NCBI GenBank assembly: GCA_964479275.1
Contig: CAYZLR010000033.1
Span: 1 to 33,520, forward strand
DNA from: CALLPQ01 sp964479275
GTDB lineage: Bacteria; Pseudomonadota; Alphaproteobacteria; Caulobacterales; Parvularculaceae
Reading direction: 5' to 3'
DNA length: 33,520 nucleotides
Within the stretch, counting starts at the first letter, position 1. Each line of letters begins with the position of its first letter. Below the pieces are notes generated by a model, which worked only from the letters and a program-made list of their open reading frames with translations, ran no database searches and was not told where the DNA came from. This document shows, piece after piece, positions 24,034 to 32,038 of the stretch. The translations under genes and the position numbers were made by a program.

Positions 24034-25290
24034 ATGGTTGAAGAATATTTCGGGTTTTCGAGCGCCCCTTTTAAACTAAGCCCGGATTCCAAATTCTTTT
24101 TTGGTTCTACGAGCCACACTAAAGCCATGGCTTATCTCCATTATGGAATTCGCCAAGCTGAAGGATTTATTATAATAACTGGTGAGATCGGCGCCGGTAA
24201 GTCCACGCTCATTGAGCACATGCTAGACCAACTCAATCGAAGTAATGTCTCTGCAGCACATTTGCTGACATCAAATTTGCAATCTGAAGATTTGCTAACC
24301 CACGTTCTATCCTCGTTCCAAATTGAACCGGAAGGCAGTGGACGTGCTGCGGAACTTGAGGCTTTTGAAGATTTTTTGTACGAGAATGTTAACCGAGGGA
24401 AACGTGTTTTGCTCGTGGTTGATGAAGTGCAAAATCTGCCGATTGAGACGCTTGAAGAACTTAGAATGTTGACCAATATCAATCATCAAGGTGCCCCTTT
24501 GTTTCAGGTTTTCTTGGTAGGGCAACCTGAATTTCGAGATACTTTAGCACGTCCCGATCTTGAACAATTACGCCAACGTGTAATTGCTTCTTATCATCTT
24601 GAGGCTTTGGATCATGATGAGACCCGGGAATATATTGAACACAGGTTGGCTATCGTGGGCCGTGTAGAAGAGCCATATTTTACAGAAGAGGCTTTTGCAG
24701 AGATTTATTCCTACACGCAGGGTATTCCAAGGCGGATTAACACACTTTGCACACGGATTCTTTTGTTTTGTGCTTTGGAAAAAAGAAATCTGATTGAACG
24801 TGCAGTCGTTCGTGCTGTCGCGAATGAACTCAATGATGAAATGGCACTACCTGTCCACCAATCTATGACGCCGCCGCCGTTAATTGAGCAAGAGGATATG
24901 GTTCCACCGGATGAATTTTTAAGTCATGATGAGGTTGGCCAAAGCGACACTTCGACATCACTTAATGATGTTCGAGAGGCAATGGCGGCATTAGTGGAAG
25001 ATCCGCAATTTAATCAAGACACGCAAGAAGAAATCGTCGAAAAAGCGCCAACCACACAAGATGTGGTTCTCATGAGTGAACAAAACAATTCTACTCCTGC
25101 AGTAAGTGAACAGCCAGCCTCGGTTTTTGATCAACTAAATCATTTACGTGGTAATTTACATGAGGCCAAATCTGGGACCCGAAATATTCATCGGGTACTT
25201 TGTGATATGGAAGAACGTCAAAACAGTAACGTTATAAAAATGGAAGCGCATTTGGAAAAAGCAACTGCACTTCTTAAAAAAATTGATTAG
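24034..25290 (+). CDS. ExeA-like AAA ATPase of XrtA-type EPS cluster
   Basis: 418 residues, starting three bases after the barrel gene stop, so translationally linked. The N-terminal YFGFSSAPFKLSPDSKFFFG matches the ExeA/GspA family; Walker A is GEIGAGKST (50-58, Lys56), Walker B VLLVVDE (125-131, Asp130/Glu131), followed by a QPE sensor region (LVGQPEFRDTL) and the QGIPRRIN motif. After about residue 270 the protein becomes acidic and low in structure, then ends in a coiled coil (about 370-418). It lacks a peptidoglycan-binding tail and an obvious membrane helix. Family known from XrtA loci; role probably energising assembly of the envelope machine. Confidence 0.92.
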   Translation: MVEEYFGFSSAPFKLSPDSKFFFGSTSHTKAMAYLHYGIRQAEGFIIITGEIGAGKSTLIEHMLDQLNRSNVSAAHLLTSNLQSEDLLTHVLSSFQIEPEGSGRAAELEAFEDFLYENVNRGKRVLLVVDEVQNLPIETLEELRMLTNINHQGAPLFQVFLVGQPEFRDTLARPDLEQLRQRVIASYHLEALDHDETREYIEHRLAIVGRVEEPYFTEEAFAEIYSYTQGIPRRINTLCTRILLFCALEKRNLIERAVVRAVANELNDEMALPVHQSMTPPPLIEQEDMVPPDEFLSHDEVGQSDTSTSLNDVREAMAALVEDPQFNQDTQEEIVEKAPTTQDVVLMSEQNNSTPAVSEQPASVFDQLNHLRGNLHEAKSGTRNIHRVLCDMEERQNSNVIKMEAHLEKATALLKKID

Positions 25291-25316
25291 CAACCCCTCG
25301 ACCTTACATAATCCTT

Positions 25317-26249
25317 ATGAGCCATCAATCGACTAAAACAAATACGGCAGAAGAACCCGCTTTGTTAACAAAAGGCCGCGCAAAGACAGAACGAACAAGT
25401 TTTGTTCATGGCATGTCGGTTGATGTTGAAGACTATTTTCAAGTCTGGGGTTTTTCTGATGTCATCTCTCGACAGGCATGGGATAGTTATGAATTTCGCG
25501 CTGGTGAGATTACTCGCCAGGTTTTAGACCTTTTTGATGCAGCGAATGTTAAGGCAACGTTTTTTACTTTGGGCTGGGTTGCTGAGCGCGATCCTGCTCT
25601 TATCAAGGATATTGTGGCTCGCGGTCATGAGCTGGCAAGCCATGGATATGAGCATATTAAAGTATTTGACCAAGATGCAGAGAGTTTTCGCGAAGACGCT
25701 GGACGAACACGTAAGATTCTTGAGGATATTGGGGGGACAAGGGTTACTGGCTATCGCGCGGCTGGTTTTTCAATTGATCAGCGTACACCCTTTGCCCATC
25801 AAGTTCTAGAAGAATGCGGGTACTTGTATTCCTCAAGCACTCATCCGATTGCGCATGATCATTATGGTGATCCTAATGCGCCGCAAACCAAATATTACCC
25901 CAATCAGGGAAGCGCCTTTATCGAGGCACCTGTTGCCACAGTTGACTTTATGGGACGTAGGATGAGCTGTGCTGGTGGTGGATGGTTTAGAGCAATGCCG
26001 TATGGGGTATCCAAAAAACTTTTTGCTCAAGCGGAAAAAGATGCAAACGCTTCAATGGTATTTTATTTTCACCCATGGGAAATAGATAAAGGTCAACCTC
26101 GAATACAAGCAGCATCAAAAAAATCTAAATTTCGTCATTATATCAATATTGACAAGATGCCTGCAAAGCTTACCAGATTGATGGAAGATTTCACCTTTGA
26201 TCGAATAGATTCTGTTCTGGATATCGATCATAGATCCGTTGCCGCATAA
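25317..26249 (+). CDS. NodB-type polysaccharide deacetylase of XrtA-type EPS cluster
   Basis: 310 residues. After a polar N-terminus the NodB homology domain starts with MSVDVEDYFQVWGF (33-46, Asp36/Glu38). Metal-binding SHGYEHIKV (His109, His113) follows, then GYRAAGFSID (Arg147) and the C-terminal YFHPWEID. These features are those of the exosortase-linked deacetylase family (TIGR03006-like). No signal peptide, so deacetylation of a lipid-linked intermediate at the cytoplasmic face is likely. It lies 26 bases after the ExeA-like gene and is a second deacetylase in this locus beside the fused one at 11859-14057. Confidence 0.93.
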   Translation: MSHQSTKTNTAEEPALLTKGRAKTERTSFVHGMSVDVEDYFQVWGFSDVISRQAWDSYEFRAGEITRQVLDLFDAANVKATFFTLGWVAERDPALIKDIVARGHELASHGYEHIKVFDQDAESFREDAGRTRKILEDIGGTRVTGYRAAGFSIDQRTPFAHQVLEECGYLYSSSTHPIAHDHYGDPNAPQTKYYPNQGSAFIEAPVATVDFMGRRMSCAGGGWFRAMPYGVSKKLFAQAEKDANASMVFYFHPWEIDKGQPRIQAASKKSKFRHYINIDKMPAKLTRLMEDFTFDRIDSVLDIDHRSVAA

Positions 26250-26322
26250 CGCAATTAATCGTTATCATTCATTCTAGCTCTGTGTAGAAAATGATCCCCT
26301 TTACCAAGCGATAAGTAGAGCC

Positions 26323-27366
26323 ATGACAATTAATGTTTCCCTAAATACAGATGTCGATTTTACAAATTGGGATCAATATGTCTTGAACCATTCAGAAAGT
26401 GTCTTCTTTCATCGTTCATCATGGACATTAATGATAGAGAAAATTTATGGCTACAAAGCCTATTTTTTTGTCGCTCGTGAAAACAATAATATTGTTGGTG
26501 TGCTGCCAATGACATTTGTTAAGAGCTCCATTACTGGGCGTGCTTTGATTTCATGTGCATTTGGTGTGGGTGGAGGGGTGTTGGCAGATCGCGGAGATAT
26601 TGCGATGGCCCTTGCCAAGGAAGCAGAAGAACTGGGGCAGCGTTTAAAAACTGAATATGTTGAATTACGGAGTGAGAAGAAGGCAATAGAAGGTTGGTCC
26701 GTTAAAGATGATGTGTATGCGGGGTTCTATAAACCGCTAGAGACTACTGAAGAGGAGATGTTGAAAGCTATTCCTCGCAAGAGGCGTGCAGAGATCCGAA
26801 AGGCTTTTAAAATCGCTGGTGAAGGTCAGCTGAACTGTGTTTTTGATAAAGACGTTGATCGTTTTTTTGATCTGTATTCCCGGGCACTTCGCGATTTAGG
26901 GACGCCCGTTTTTCCTAAAAAGTTTGCCCGTGCTATCATCGAGACTTTTGACGATAGTGCTACGATTGCCTGCGTCGAGCATGAGGGAAAACCTATTTCT
27001 GCACTGATTAGTTTTTACCATCACGGACGTGTTATGCCCTATTATGTAGGGGCGTTACCGCAAGCGCGTCACTTGCGCGCGTTTGACTATATTTATTGGC
27101 AGCAAATGTGTGAAGCCATGAAGCGAGGGGCCACACAATTCGATTTTGGCCGCAGTAAGTTTGAGGCGGGTTCATTTGGTTATAAAAAAACTTGGGGAAT
27201 CGAACCGGTTGCTCTCGAATATCAATACCATTTACCTGCTGGGGGTGAGGTGCCTAATATAAACCCTAACAATCCTAAATATTCTCTTGCTACAAAAGTT
27301 TGGAGCCAATTACCTGTACCCATTGCGACTATTGGTGGGTCATTGATTGCACGGCATTTTGCTTAA
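26323..27366 (+). CDS. FemAB-related aminoacyl/acyl transferase of XrtA-type EPS cluster
   Basis: 347-residue GNAT-like double-domain protein of the FemAB-related, exosortase-associated family. Recognisable parts are SVFFHRSSWTLMIEKIYGYK near the N-terminus, the conserved EEEMLKAIPRKRRAEIRKA helix, DVDRFFDLYSRALRDLGTPV, the IACVEHEGKPISALISF strand block, and FDFGRSKFEAGSFGYKKTWG. Such proteins add amino acids or acyl groups to cell-envelope polymers; here an amino-acid or acyl decoration of the exopolysaccharide is the likely role. Its stop overlaps the next start (TAATG at 27364-27368), so the two are co-translated. Confidence 0.92.
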   Translation: MTINVSLNTDVDFTNWDQYVLNHSESVFFHRSSWTLMIEKIYGYKAYFFVARENNNIVGVLPMTFVKSSITGRALISCAFGVGGGVLADRGDIAMALAKEAEELGQRLKTEYVELRSEKKAIEGWSVKDDVYAGFYKPLETTEEEMLKAIPRKRRAEIRKAFKIAGEGQLNCVFDKDVDRFFDLYSRALRDLGTPVFPKKFARAIIETFDDSATIACVEHEGKPISALISFYHHGRVMPYYVGALPQARHLRAFDYIYWQQMCEAMKRGATQFDFGRSKFEAGSFGYKKTWGIEPVALEYQYHLPAGGEVPNINPNNPKYSLATKVWSQLPVPIATIGGSLIARHFA

Positions 27367-28577
27367 TGGAAAAACCACACCTCTTATTGTTAACCCATCG
27401 GATACCATACCCACCCGATAAAGGTGATAAAATTCGATCATGGAACATGTTAAAGCATTTATGCGAAACATGGTCCGTGCATTTGGGATGCTTCATTGAT
27501 GATCCAAATGATTTGCAACATCGTGAATTTTTATCATCGATAACGACGTCTGCTCACTTTGTGTCGATAAACCCTAAAGTCAATAAATTAAAATCGCTAT
27601 TTGGTTTGGTTACTGGGGAACCATTATCCTTGGCATTTTATCACTCACGATCGATGAAAAAATATGTAGCTAAAGTTACGTTGGAAAAAAATATCAAAAC
27701 CAAAGTTGCTTTCTCATCCGGTGTCGCACCTTTTTTATTAAAAACTAATGAGCCTGGTAATATTCCTGTTGTTATCGACTTTTGTGATTCAGATGCGGAA
27801 AAATGGCGCGCTTATTCTGAACAAGTTACGGGGCCAAGCCAATGGATTTACGCGCGAGAAGCTAAACGTTTAGCGATTTGTGAAAGTCAATTTATTGATC
27901 AGGCATCCGCTAGTTTTGCGATCACGACTAAAGAGGCTCAGATTTTTAATAATAGAGGGGTTGCTAATTCTGTTGTTGATTATTGGGAAAATGGAGTTGA
28001 TACCCATTACTTTAATCCGGAGACTGAGTTTAAAAGAGAGACCGATAATCGTGCAGATATTGTATTTGTCGGGGCCATGGATTACTTACCCAACGTCGAA
28101 GGGGTGGAATGGTTTTGCGAAAAAGTCTGGCCCAAACTGCTTGAGCGTAATTCAGGTTTAACATTCGCCATTGTTGGATCAAAGCCAACGCAGCGTGTTC
28201 AAAAACTTTCAAAGATATCAGGAGTTCAGGTAACTGGCCGTGTTGATGATGTGCGCCCGTGGCTTGCTCAATCGCAAATGGTCGTAGCGCCGCTTCTAGT
28301 TGCACGCGGTATACAAAATAAAGTTTTAGAAGCCATGGCGATGGCCCGGCCTGTTATTGCGAGCCAAGAAGCGGCAACGGGTATAAAAGCAATTGAAGGG
28401 GATGAGATCTTAATTAATAATACGCCTGATGAAATGATAAGCCAGATATTGGCTCTATTACAGGCATCGGAGCAGGGGAAGAAAATAGGTCTGGCCGCCA
28501 GAGCGCGTGTTCTGTCGGATTATAGCTGGCGAGCTAAACTGCAACGTCTTGATGATTGTTTAAATCAATATCGATAG
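27366..28577 (+). CDS. Family 4-type glycosyltransferase of XrtA-type EPS cluster
   Basis: 403 residues from ATG 27366, overlapping the FemAB-like stop; a start at 27300 would overlap that gene by 67 bases and is rejected. N-terminal LLLLTHRIPYPPDKGDKIRS is the hallmark of the exosortase-linked TIGR03087-like transferases. The C-terminal GT-B domain contains IVFVGAMDYLPNVEGVEWF, VTGRVDDVRPWLAQ and VAPLLVARGIQNKVLEAMAM, with the catalytic-type glutamate in KVLEAMA. It adds a sugar to the growing lipid-linked unit in the cytosol. It is the last gene of the EPS operon in the window; no plus-strand terminator with a T-run was seen after it. Confidence 0.93.
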   Translation: MEKPHLLLLTHRIPYPPDKGDKIRSWNMLKHLCETWSVHLGCFIDDPNDLQHREFLSSITTSAHFVSINPKVNKLKSLFGLVTGEPLSLAFYHSRSMKKYVAKVTLEKNIKTKVAFSSGVAPFLLKTNEPGNIPVVIDFCDSDAEKWRAYSEQVTGPSQWIYAREAKRLAICESQFIDQASASFAITTKEAQIFNNRGVANSVVDYWENGVDTHYFNPETEFKRETDNRADIVFVGAMDYLPNVEGVEWFCEKVWPKLLERNSGLTFAIVGSKPTQRVQKLSKISGVQVTGRVDDVRPWLAQSQMVVAPLLVARGIQNKVLEAMAMARPVIASQEAATGIKAIEGDEILINNTPDEMISQILALLQASEQGKKIGLAARARVLSDYSWRAKLQRLDDCLNQYR

Positions 28578-28682
28578 GGATCAGTTTCGCTAAAGTCTTT
28601 CCAGATCAAACTAAAAGTACTCTGGGCGCTATTGTTGTTTTACCTCAAAGTTTTTGTAAAATTAATGCCTTTTTGTATGGGT

Positions 28683-28716
28683 GTGAAAAAGCCATCCGGA
28701 TTTTGTCTGGATGGCT
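28683..28716 (-). terminator. Intrinsic terminator of the minus-strand small RNA/ORF unit
   Basis: Stem AGCCATCCGGA (28690-28700) with TCTGGATGGCT (28706-28716), 11 bp with one G-T pair and a 5-base loop. On the minus strand it runs directly into TTTTTCACAC; on the plus strand no T-run follows. This orientation shows that it ends a minus-strand transcript. Confidence 0.85.
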
Positions 28717-28841
28717 CTAACATGTTTGGTGTAATCAGGCATTAAAACGCCCAATTAGAACACGCCCGTTTTTTAAAGAGTACAAGGTAACTCTCGTGAG
28801 AGCGTAAGCAATAGAAAATTGGCTTTAAATTAGCCGGGAGG

Positions 28842-28925
28842 TTAAGTCAGGAGGGGAGGTTGCTCCCTCTTCATCACTTTAACTCCACAATAATCTGAAT
28901 GCATCGCAAATATCTCACTCGACAT
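28842..28925 (-). CDS. Putative 27-residue small protein or leader peptide with extended Shine-Dalgarno
   Basis: ATG at 28925 is preceded, with a 7-base gap, by AAAGGAGG inside AGAAAGGAGGTGGTC. That is complementary to nearly the whole 3' tail of 16S rRNA apart from one position. The frame encodes 27 residues, starting MSSEIFAMHSDYCGVKV and ending MKREQPPLLT, with one Cys and no membrane helix. The last codons carry one of two AACCTCCC motifs, and its stop codon overlaps the other, so translation would control their exposure, and they could in turn pair with the GGAGG. I do not recognise the peptide. Too short for ordinary gene callers. Confidence 0.6.
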   Translation of the reverse strand: MSSEIFAMHSDYCGVKVMKREQPPLLT

Positions 28926-28932
28926 CCGACCA

Positions 28933-28942
28933 CCTCCTTTCT
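28933..28942 (-). promoter_or_regulatory. Extended Shine-Dalgarno of the 27-codon ORF
   Basis: Minus-strand AGAAAGGAGG, continuing TGGTCGG before the ATG. The plus strand therefore reads like the 16S rRNA 3' end (ACCTCCTTTCT). It is the strongest ribosome binding site in the window. Confidence 0.75.
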
Positions 28943-28963
28943 GTTGCTTCAACAATAAGTCAA

Positions 28964-28991
28964 TTTATGCGCGAATTCATTGATTTGGCAA
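28964..28991 (-). promoter_or_regulatory. Possible sigma-70 type promoter of the small RNA unit
   Basis: TTGCCA (28986-28991) and CATAAA (28964-28969) on the minus strand are separated by 16 bases, placing a start near 28957. Each hexamer deviates from consensus, so support is modest. Confidence 0.35.
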
Positions 28992-29097
28992 GTTATGCGC
29001 GTTGAATATGGCAAAAAGACTGAATGTATCTGGGCGTAAGTGGTCAGTGGAAATTGTGATGGCCGAACTCTATATGGAGAATATAAATCAATAGTGT

Positions 29098-29493
29098 TTA
29101 CGGCTGACTATTTACCGGCTCCCATAATTCAATGCGCCGGCCTTCAGGGTCGGTAACCCAACCAAACTTGCCAATCCCTTCTAAGTTTTGTGTTTCTTCA
29201 TCAACGGGTTGGCCTGATTGTTTTAAAGCGTCTAATAAGGCGGCTAGGTTATCCACCCGAAAGTTAACCATAAAGGGAGGGTTTTGCGGTCCAAAATAAT
29301 CTGTATCGCTTGCGAAAATCCCAAGAATAGAAGACCCAATGCGACCTGGTGTATCGTCCTGGCTCCAAATAAAGACGGACCCATCAAAATCTTTGGCCAG
29401 TTCTATACCTAGATGTTGGTTATACCACGCCATTAAATTTTTGGGATTTTTTGAGCGTAGAAAAACGCCGCCTAATCCTGTTACTTTCGCCAC
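29098..29493 (-). CDS. VOC (glyoxalase/bleomycin resistance) family protein
   Basis: 131 residues with the two beta-alpha-beta-beta-beta units of the vicinal-oxygen-chelate fold: GLGGVFLRSKNPKNLMAWYN at the start, MVNFRVDNLAALLDALKQSG in the second unit, and the ending WVTDPEGRRIELWEPV. The C-terminal glutamate of the metal site is present (IELWEP) but the usual N-terminal metal histidine position is Phe, so classical glyoxalase I activity is doubtful. It begins two bases after the uppP stop, so the two genes share a transcript. Substrate unknown. Confidence 0.88.
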   Translation of the reverse strand: MAKVTGLGGVFLRSKNPKNLMAWYNQHLGIELAKDFDGSVFIWSQDDTPGRIGSSILGIFASDTDYFGPQNPPFMVNFRVDNLAALLDALKQSGQPVDEETQNLEGIGKFGWVTDPEGRRIELWEPVNSQP

Positions 29494-29494
29494 T

Positions 29495-30370
29495 TTAGCG
29501 TCCTCCTCCGTTCAGGGCAAAGATGATCAGGAAAATTCCAAAAATTATCCGGTAAATCACAAAGGGTGTAAAGCTCATCGATTGCACCAGTTTCATCAGC
29601 ACCCGTATTGCCACATAAGCCGAGAGAAAGGATAGCACAGCGACGATCAGCGCGGCAACAGGACTAGCGCTGCTGACTTGTCCTGTAAATAAATCCAGTG
29701 TTGCTAATAATCCTAATGCAGCGATCGTAGGAATGGCGAGGAGCATAGAGAATCGGGCTGCTTCGGGGCGAGACCAGCCTAGATAACGAGCAGCAGTCAT
29801 CGTCACACCAGAGCGACTTGCGCCAGGGACAATCGCCAGGATTTGCGCGCAACCAACGATTAAAGCATCGCGCCAATTGAGCGTCTCAACACTGGGCAAA
29901 CTTGTGCGCGTTTGAGGTGATGGTTGAGGGGGTATTGGCGACGATTGTTTTGCCGGGCGATCTCCATGCCAAAGCAAGATTCCAAAAATAATACTGGAAA
30001 ATCCAATAACAAGGGGAGAACGTAAATCATCGATAATGCCGCTCAATGCAACGACGACTCCCACGAGCAAAAACGGAACAGAGGCGGTAAGTAGAAACAG
30101 GAATAGTTGTCGATCTTGACCTTGCTGCCCAGTGGTCTTGTTGGTCACTAAATTTAGCCCCCCCCGGGTCAGGCGCAGCGTATCATCGTGAAAGTAGAGC
30201 AAGACAGCAAAAAGAGAACCGACATGGGCTGCAACATCAATAATCGGTCCCTGATCAGCCCAACTGTCAATTAGCATCGGGGCGACAATTAAGTGAGCTG
30301 ATGAGGAAATTGGAAGAAATTCCGTGATTCCCTGAATTAGGGCGAGAATGATAAGCTGGATCAAGGACAT
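29495..30370 (-). CDS. uppP: Undecaprenyl-diphosphatase UppP (BacA family)
   Basis: 291-residue polytopic inner-membrane phosphatase that regenerates undecaprenyl phosphate from the diphosphate released in peptidoglycan and polysaccharide synthesis. The two family motifs are present: QGITEFLPISSSAHL (13-27, with Glu17) and the PGASRSGVT segment (about 181-189). About seven to eight hydrophobic helices span the rest. A polar loop rich in Ser/Pro/Gln (around 140-160) interrupts the middle, which is a common place for variability. It lies close to the EPS operon that would use the same carrier. Divergent from sdhB. Confidence 0.95.
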   Translation of the reverse strand: MSLIQLIILALIQGITEFLPISSSAHLIVAPMLIDSWADQGPIIDVAAHVGSLFAVLLYFHDDTLRLTRGGLNLVTNKTTGQQGQDRQLFLFLLTASVPFLLVGVVVALSGIIDDLRSPLVIGFSSIIFGILLWHGDRPAKQSSPIPPQPSPQTRTSLPSVETLNWRDALIVGCAQILAIVPGASRSGVTMTAARYLGWSRPEAARFSMLLAIPTIAALGLLATLDLFTGQVSSASPVAALIVAVLSFLSAYVAIRVLMKLVQSMSFTPFVIYRIIFGIFLIIFALNGGGR

Positions 30371-30613
30371 TGTTGGTTACTGCTTGATTTTTGACCTATT
30401 CTAGGCCTGTGAAACATGTGAGCTATGCGCTGATTTAAGCTGATCCTAAAGGATTTGAAAGGTATTTTCTCGGTTAGTTCCTGTTCGTTTCGGTAATAAA
30501 TTGGCCTGCGACTGAGTCGCGCAGGTTCGTGATGCTGATTTAGGCTCGACATACTTTTGTCTTGCTGCAAGCTTTGCTATACAAGGCGTCTAAATTTATT
30601 AAAGGCGTGTCTT

Positions 30614-31435
30614 ATGGTTGAACTCACTCTCCCGAAAAACTCAAAAATCACTGGTAAAGGTAAGGTCTATAAAGCGGACAAAACTAAAACCAGCGGGGAC
30701 AAACCAGCAAAATGGCAGACTTTTAAAGTCTATCGCTTCGAACCCGAAACGGGAGAGAATCCCAGGGTTGATACTTATGAGGTCGATGTGTCCGATGTCT
30801 CAATGGTCTTAGATGGTCTCTTGAAAATCAAAAATGAAATCGATCCAAGTTTGACGCTGCGACGCTCTTGCCGGGAAGGGGTTTGCGGCTCCTGCGCAAT
30901 GAATATTAATGGTGCAAATACTCTTGCATGCACAAAGGGTATGGATGAAATGGGGGATGGCGATGTCATTGTTTATCCATTGCCCCATCAACCTGTTGTC
31001 AAAGATTTGGTCACCGATCTTACTAAATTCTACGAACAACATGCTTATGTCCAACCTTTCCTTCAGGCGAAAGAAGATGAACCCGAAGAAGAGTGGTCTC
31101 AAACCCCGGAAGACAGAAAAGAGTTAGATGGACTTTATGAATGTGTGATGTGTGCATGTTGCTCAACTTCATGCCCATCTTATTGGTGGAATGGGAGTAA
31201 GGAAGACGGCAAGGAGGAATATCTCGGACCTGCCGCTTTACTACAAGCCAATCGTTGGCTCAAGGATAGTCGTGATCAAATGACCAATGAACGCTTAGAT
31301 AAATTGGAAGATGATTTCAAACTCTACCGATGTCATACAATTATGAATTGTACGCAAGTTTGCCCTAAAGATTTAAACCCGGCTGAAGCTATTGCTGAGA
31401 TTAAGGCAATGATGGTCAATCGTCCGAATAAATAG
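30614..31435 (+). CDS. sdhB: Succinate dehydrogenase iron-sulfur subunit SdhB
   Basis: Start at ATG 30614 (MVELTLPKNSK) is preferred, with AAGGCG upstream; the frame extends to 30557 without support. The 273-residue protein carries the [2Fe-2S] ligands SCREGVCGSC (Cys86, 91, 94) with Cys106. The C-terminal ferredoxin region reads ECVMCACCSTSCP and CHTIMNCTQVCPKDLNP, binding [4Fe-4S] and [3Fe-4S] clusters. It passes electrons from SdhA to quinone in complex II at the inner membrane. sdhC, sdhD and sdhA are not next to it: uppP lies divergently upstream. The first 30 residues are Lys-rich. Confidence 0.95.
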   Translation: MVELTLPKNSKITGKGKVYKADKTKTSGDKPAKWQTFKVYRFEPETGENPRVDTYEVDVSDVSMVLDGLLKIKNEIDPSLTLRRSCREGVCGSCAMNINGANTLACTKGMDEMGDGDVIVYPLPHQPVVKDLVTDLTKFYEQHAYVQPFLQAKEDEPEEEWSQTPEDRKELDGLYECVMCACCSTSCPSYWWNGSKEDGKEEYLGPAALLQANRWLKDSRDQMTNERLDKLEDDFKLYRCHTIMNCTQVCPKDLNPAEAIAEIKAMMVNRPNK

Positions 31436-32038
31436 TTAGAGCCAACCATTCTCTCGAGCGATTCGAAAAGCTTCAATGCGGTTGGATGCGTCCAATTTCT
31501 GGGTGACATCGGCAAGATAGTTGCGGATTGTACCTGCTGAGAGGTTTAAGCTGGCTGCAATTTCTTTGTTGGTTTTTCCAGCTTCCGCTAATCGTAATAT
31601 TTCTCGCTCGCGATCATTGAGGGGATCAAAGCTGTTCCATGCAGATCGATTTAATTCGGCTGAAAATACTGTTTGCCCCGTTGCAACTCGGCGCAATGCA
31701 TCGGCTAATTCATCAGCAGGGGCATCTTTTAAAATGTAACCACTCACGCCGGCTTTCATGGCTCGTTCAAAATAACCGGGCCGGGCGAAAGTCGTGACAA
31801 TCATGGTTTTAATATTAGGAAAATGCTCGCGCGCATATGCTGCGAGCTCAATACCTGATTTTCCAGGCATTTCAATATCAGTTACGAGTATATCAACAGG
31901 AATGGAACGCATAAGAGCTTCCGCTTCCTTAGCACCGCTGGCCGTGGCGGCGATATGAAAGTCTTCCTCAAGTTCAAGCAGTGTGGCAAGCGCACCACGT
32001 AATAACGATTGGTCCTCAGCAATGAGAATATTGATCAT
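31436..32038 (-). CDS. NarL/FixJ-family response regulator (DesR-like)
   Basis: 200 residues. Receiver domain (1-120) has acidic pocket Glu8/Asp9, phosphoacceptor Asp54 in LVTDIEMPG, Thr81-82 region (MIVTTFARPG) and the conserved lysine in YILKDAPADE. The output is a LuxR-type helix-turn-helix (about 138-195): LNDREREILRLAEAGKTNKE, then IAASLNLSAGTIRNYL. It overlaps the start of its kinase partner's stop (ATGA at 32035-32038), a translationally coupled pair. Its stop abuts the sdhB stop (convergent). Target genes cannot be inferred; in Bacillus the related DesR controls a lipid desaturase. Confidence 0.93.
   Translation of the reverse strand: MINILIAEDQSLLRGALATLLELEEDFHIAATASGAKEAEALMRSIPVDILVTDIEMPGKSGIELAAYAREHFPNIKTMIVTTFARPGYFERAMKAGVSGYILKDAPADELADALRRVATGQTVFSAELNRSAWNSFDPLNDREREILRLAEAGKTNKEIAASLNLSAGTIRNYLADVTQKLDASNRIEAFRIARENGWL

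Larger units (their letters stand above)
28683..28957 (-). ncRNA. Putative small RNA / mini-mRNA with two AACCTCCC motifs
   Basis: The 520-base gap between the EPS operon and the VOC gene contains a minus-strand unit of about 275 nt. It has a possible promoter at 28964-28991, the 27-codon ORF at 28842-28925, two exact copies of AACCTCCC (28854-28861 and 28836-28843), short hairpins (a GGCT/AGCC stem near 28820-28834 and CTCT/AGAG around 28790-28801), and the terminator at 28683-28716. C-rich CCTCC motifs in exposed positions are a known hallmark of alphaproteobacterial trans-acting sRNAs that mask Shine-Dalgarno sequences. The transcript could also be the tail of the uppP-VOC operon. Transcription start is a guess. 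Confidence 0.55.

Noticed and set aside
27300..27365. Longer start for the last EPS glycosyltransferase
   Set aside because: It would overlap the FemAB-like gene by 67 bases; the TAATG overlap start at 27366 gives the family-typical N-terminus.
28578..28716. The 28683-28716 hairpin as the terminator of the EPS operon
   Set aside because: On the plus strand the stem is preceded by an A-run and followed by CTAACATG with no T-run, so it fits the minus strand; weak bidirectional action cannot be excluded.
30434..30448. CtrA-like TTAA-N7-CTAA before sdhB
   Set aside because: One mismatch in a key half-site and about 165 bases from the gene; expected by chance in this A/T content.
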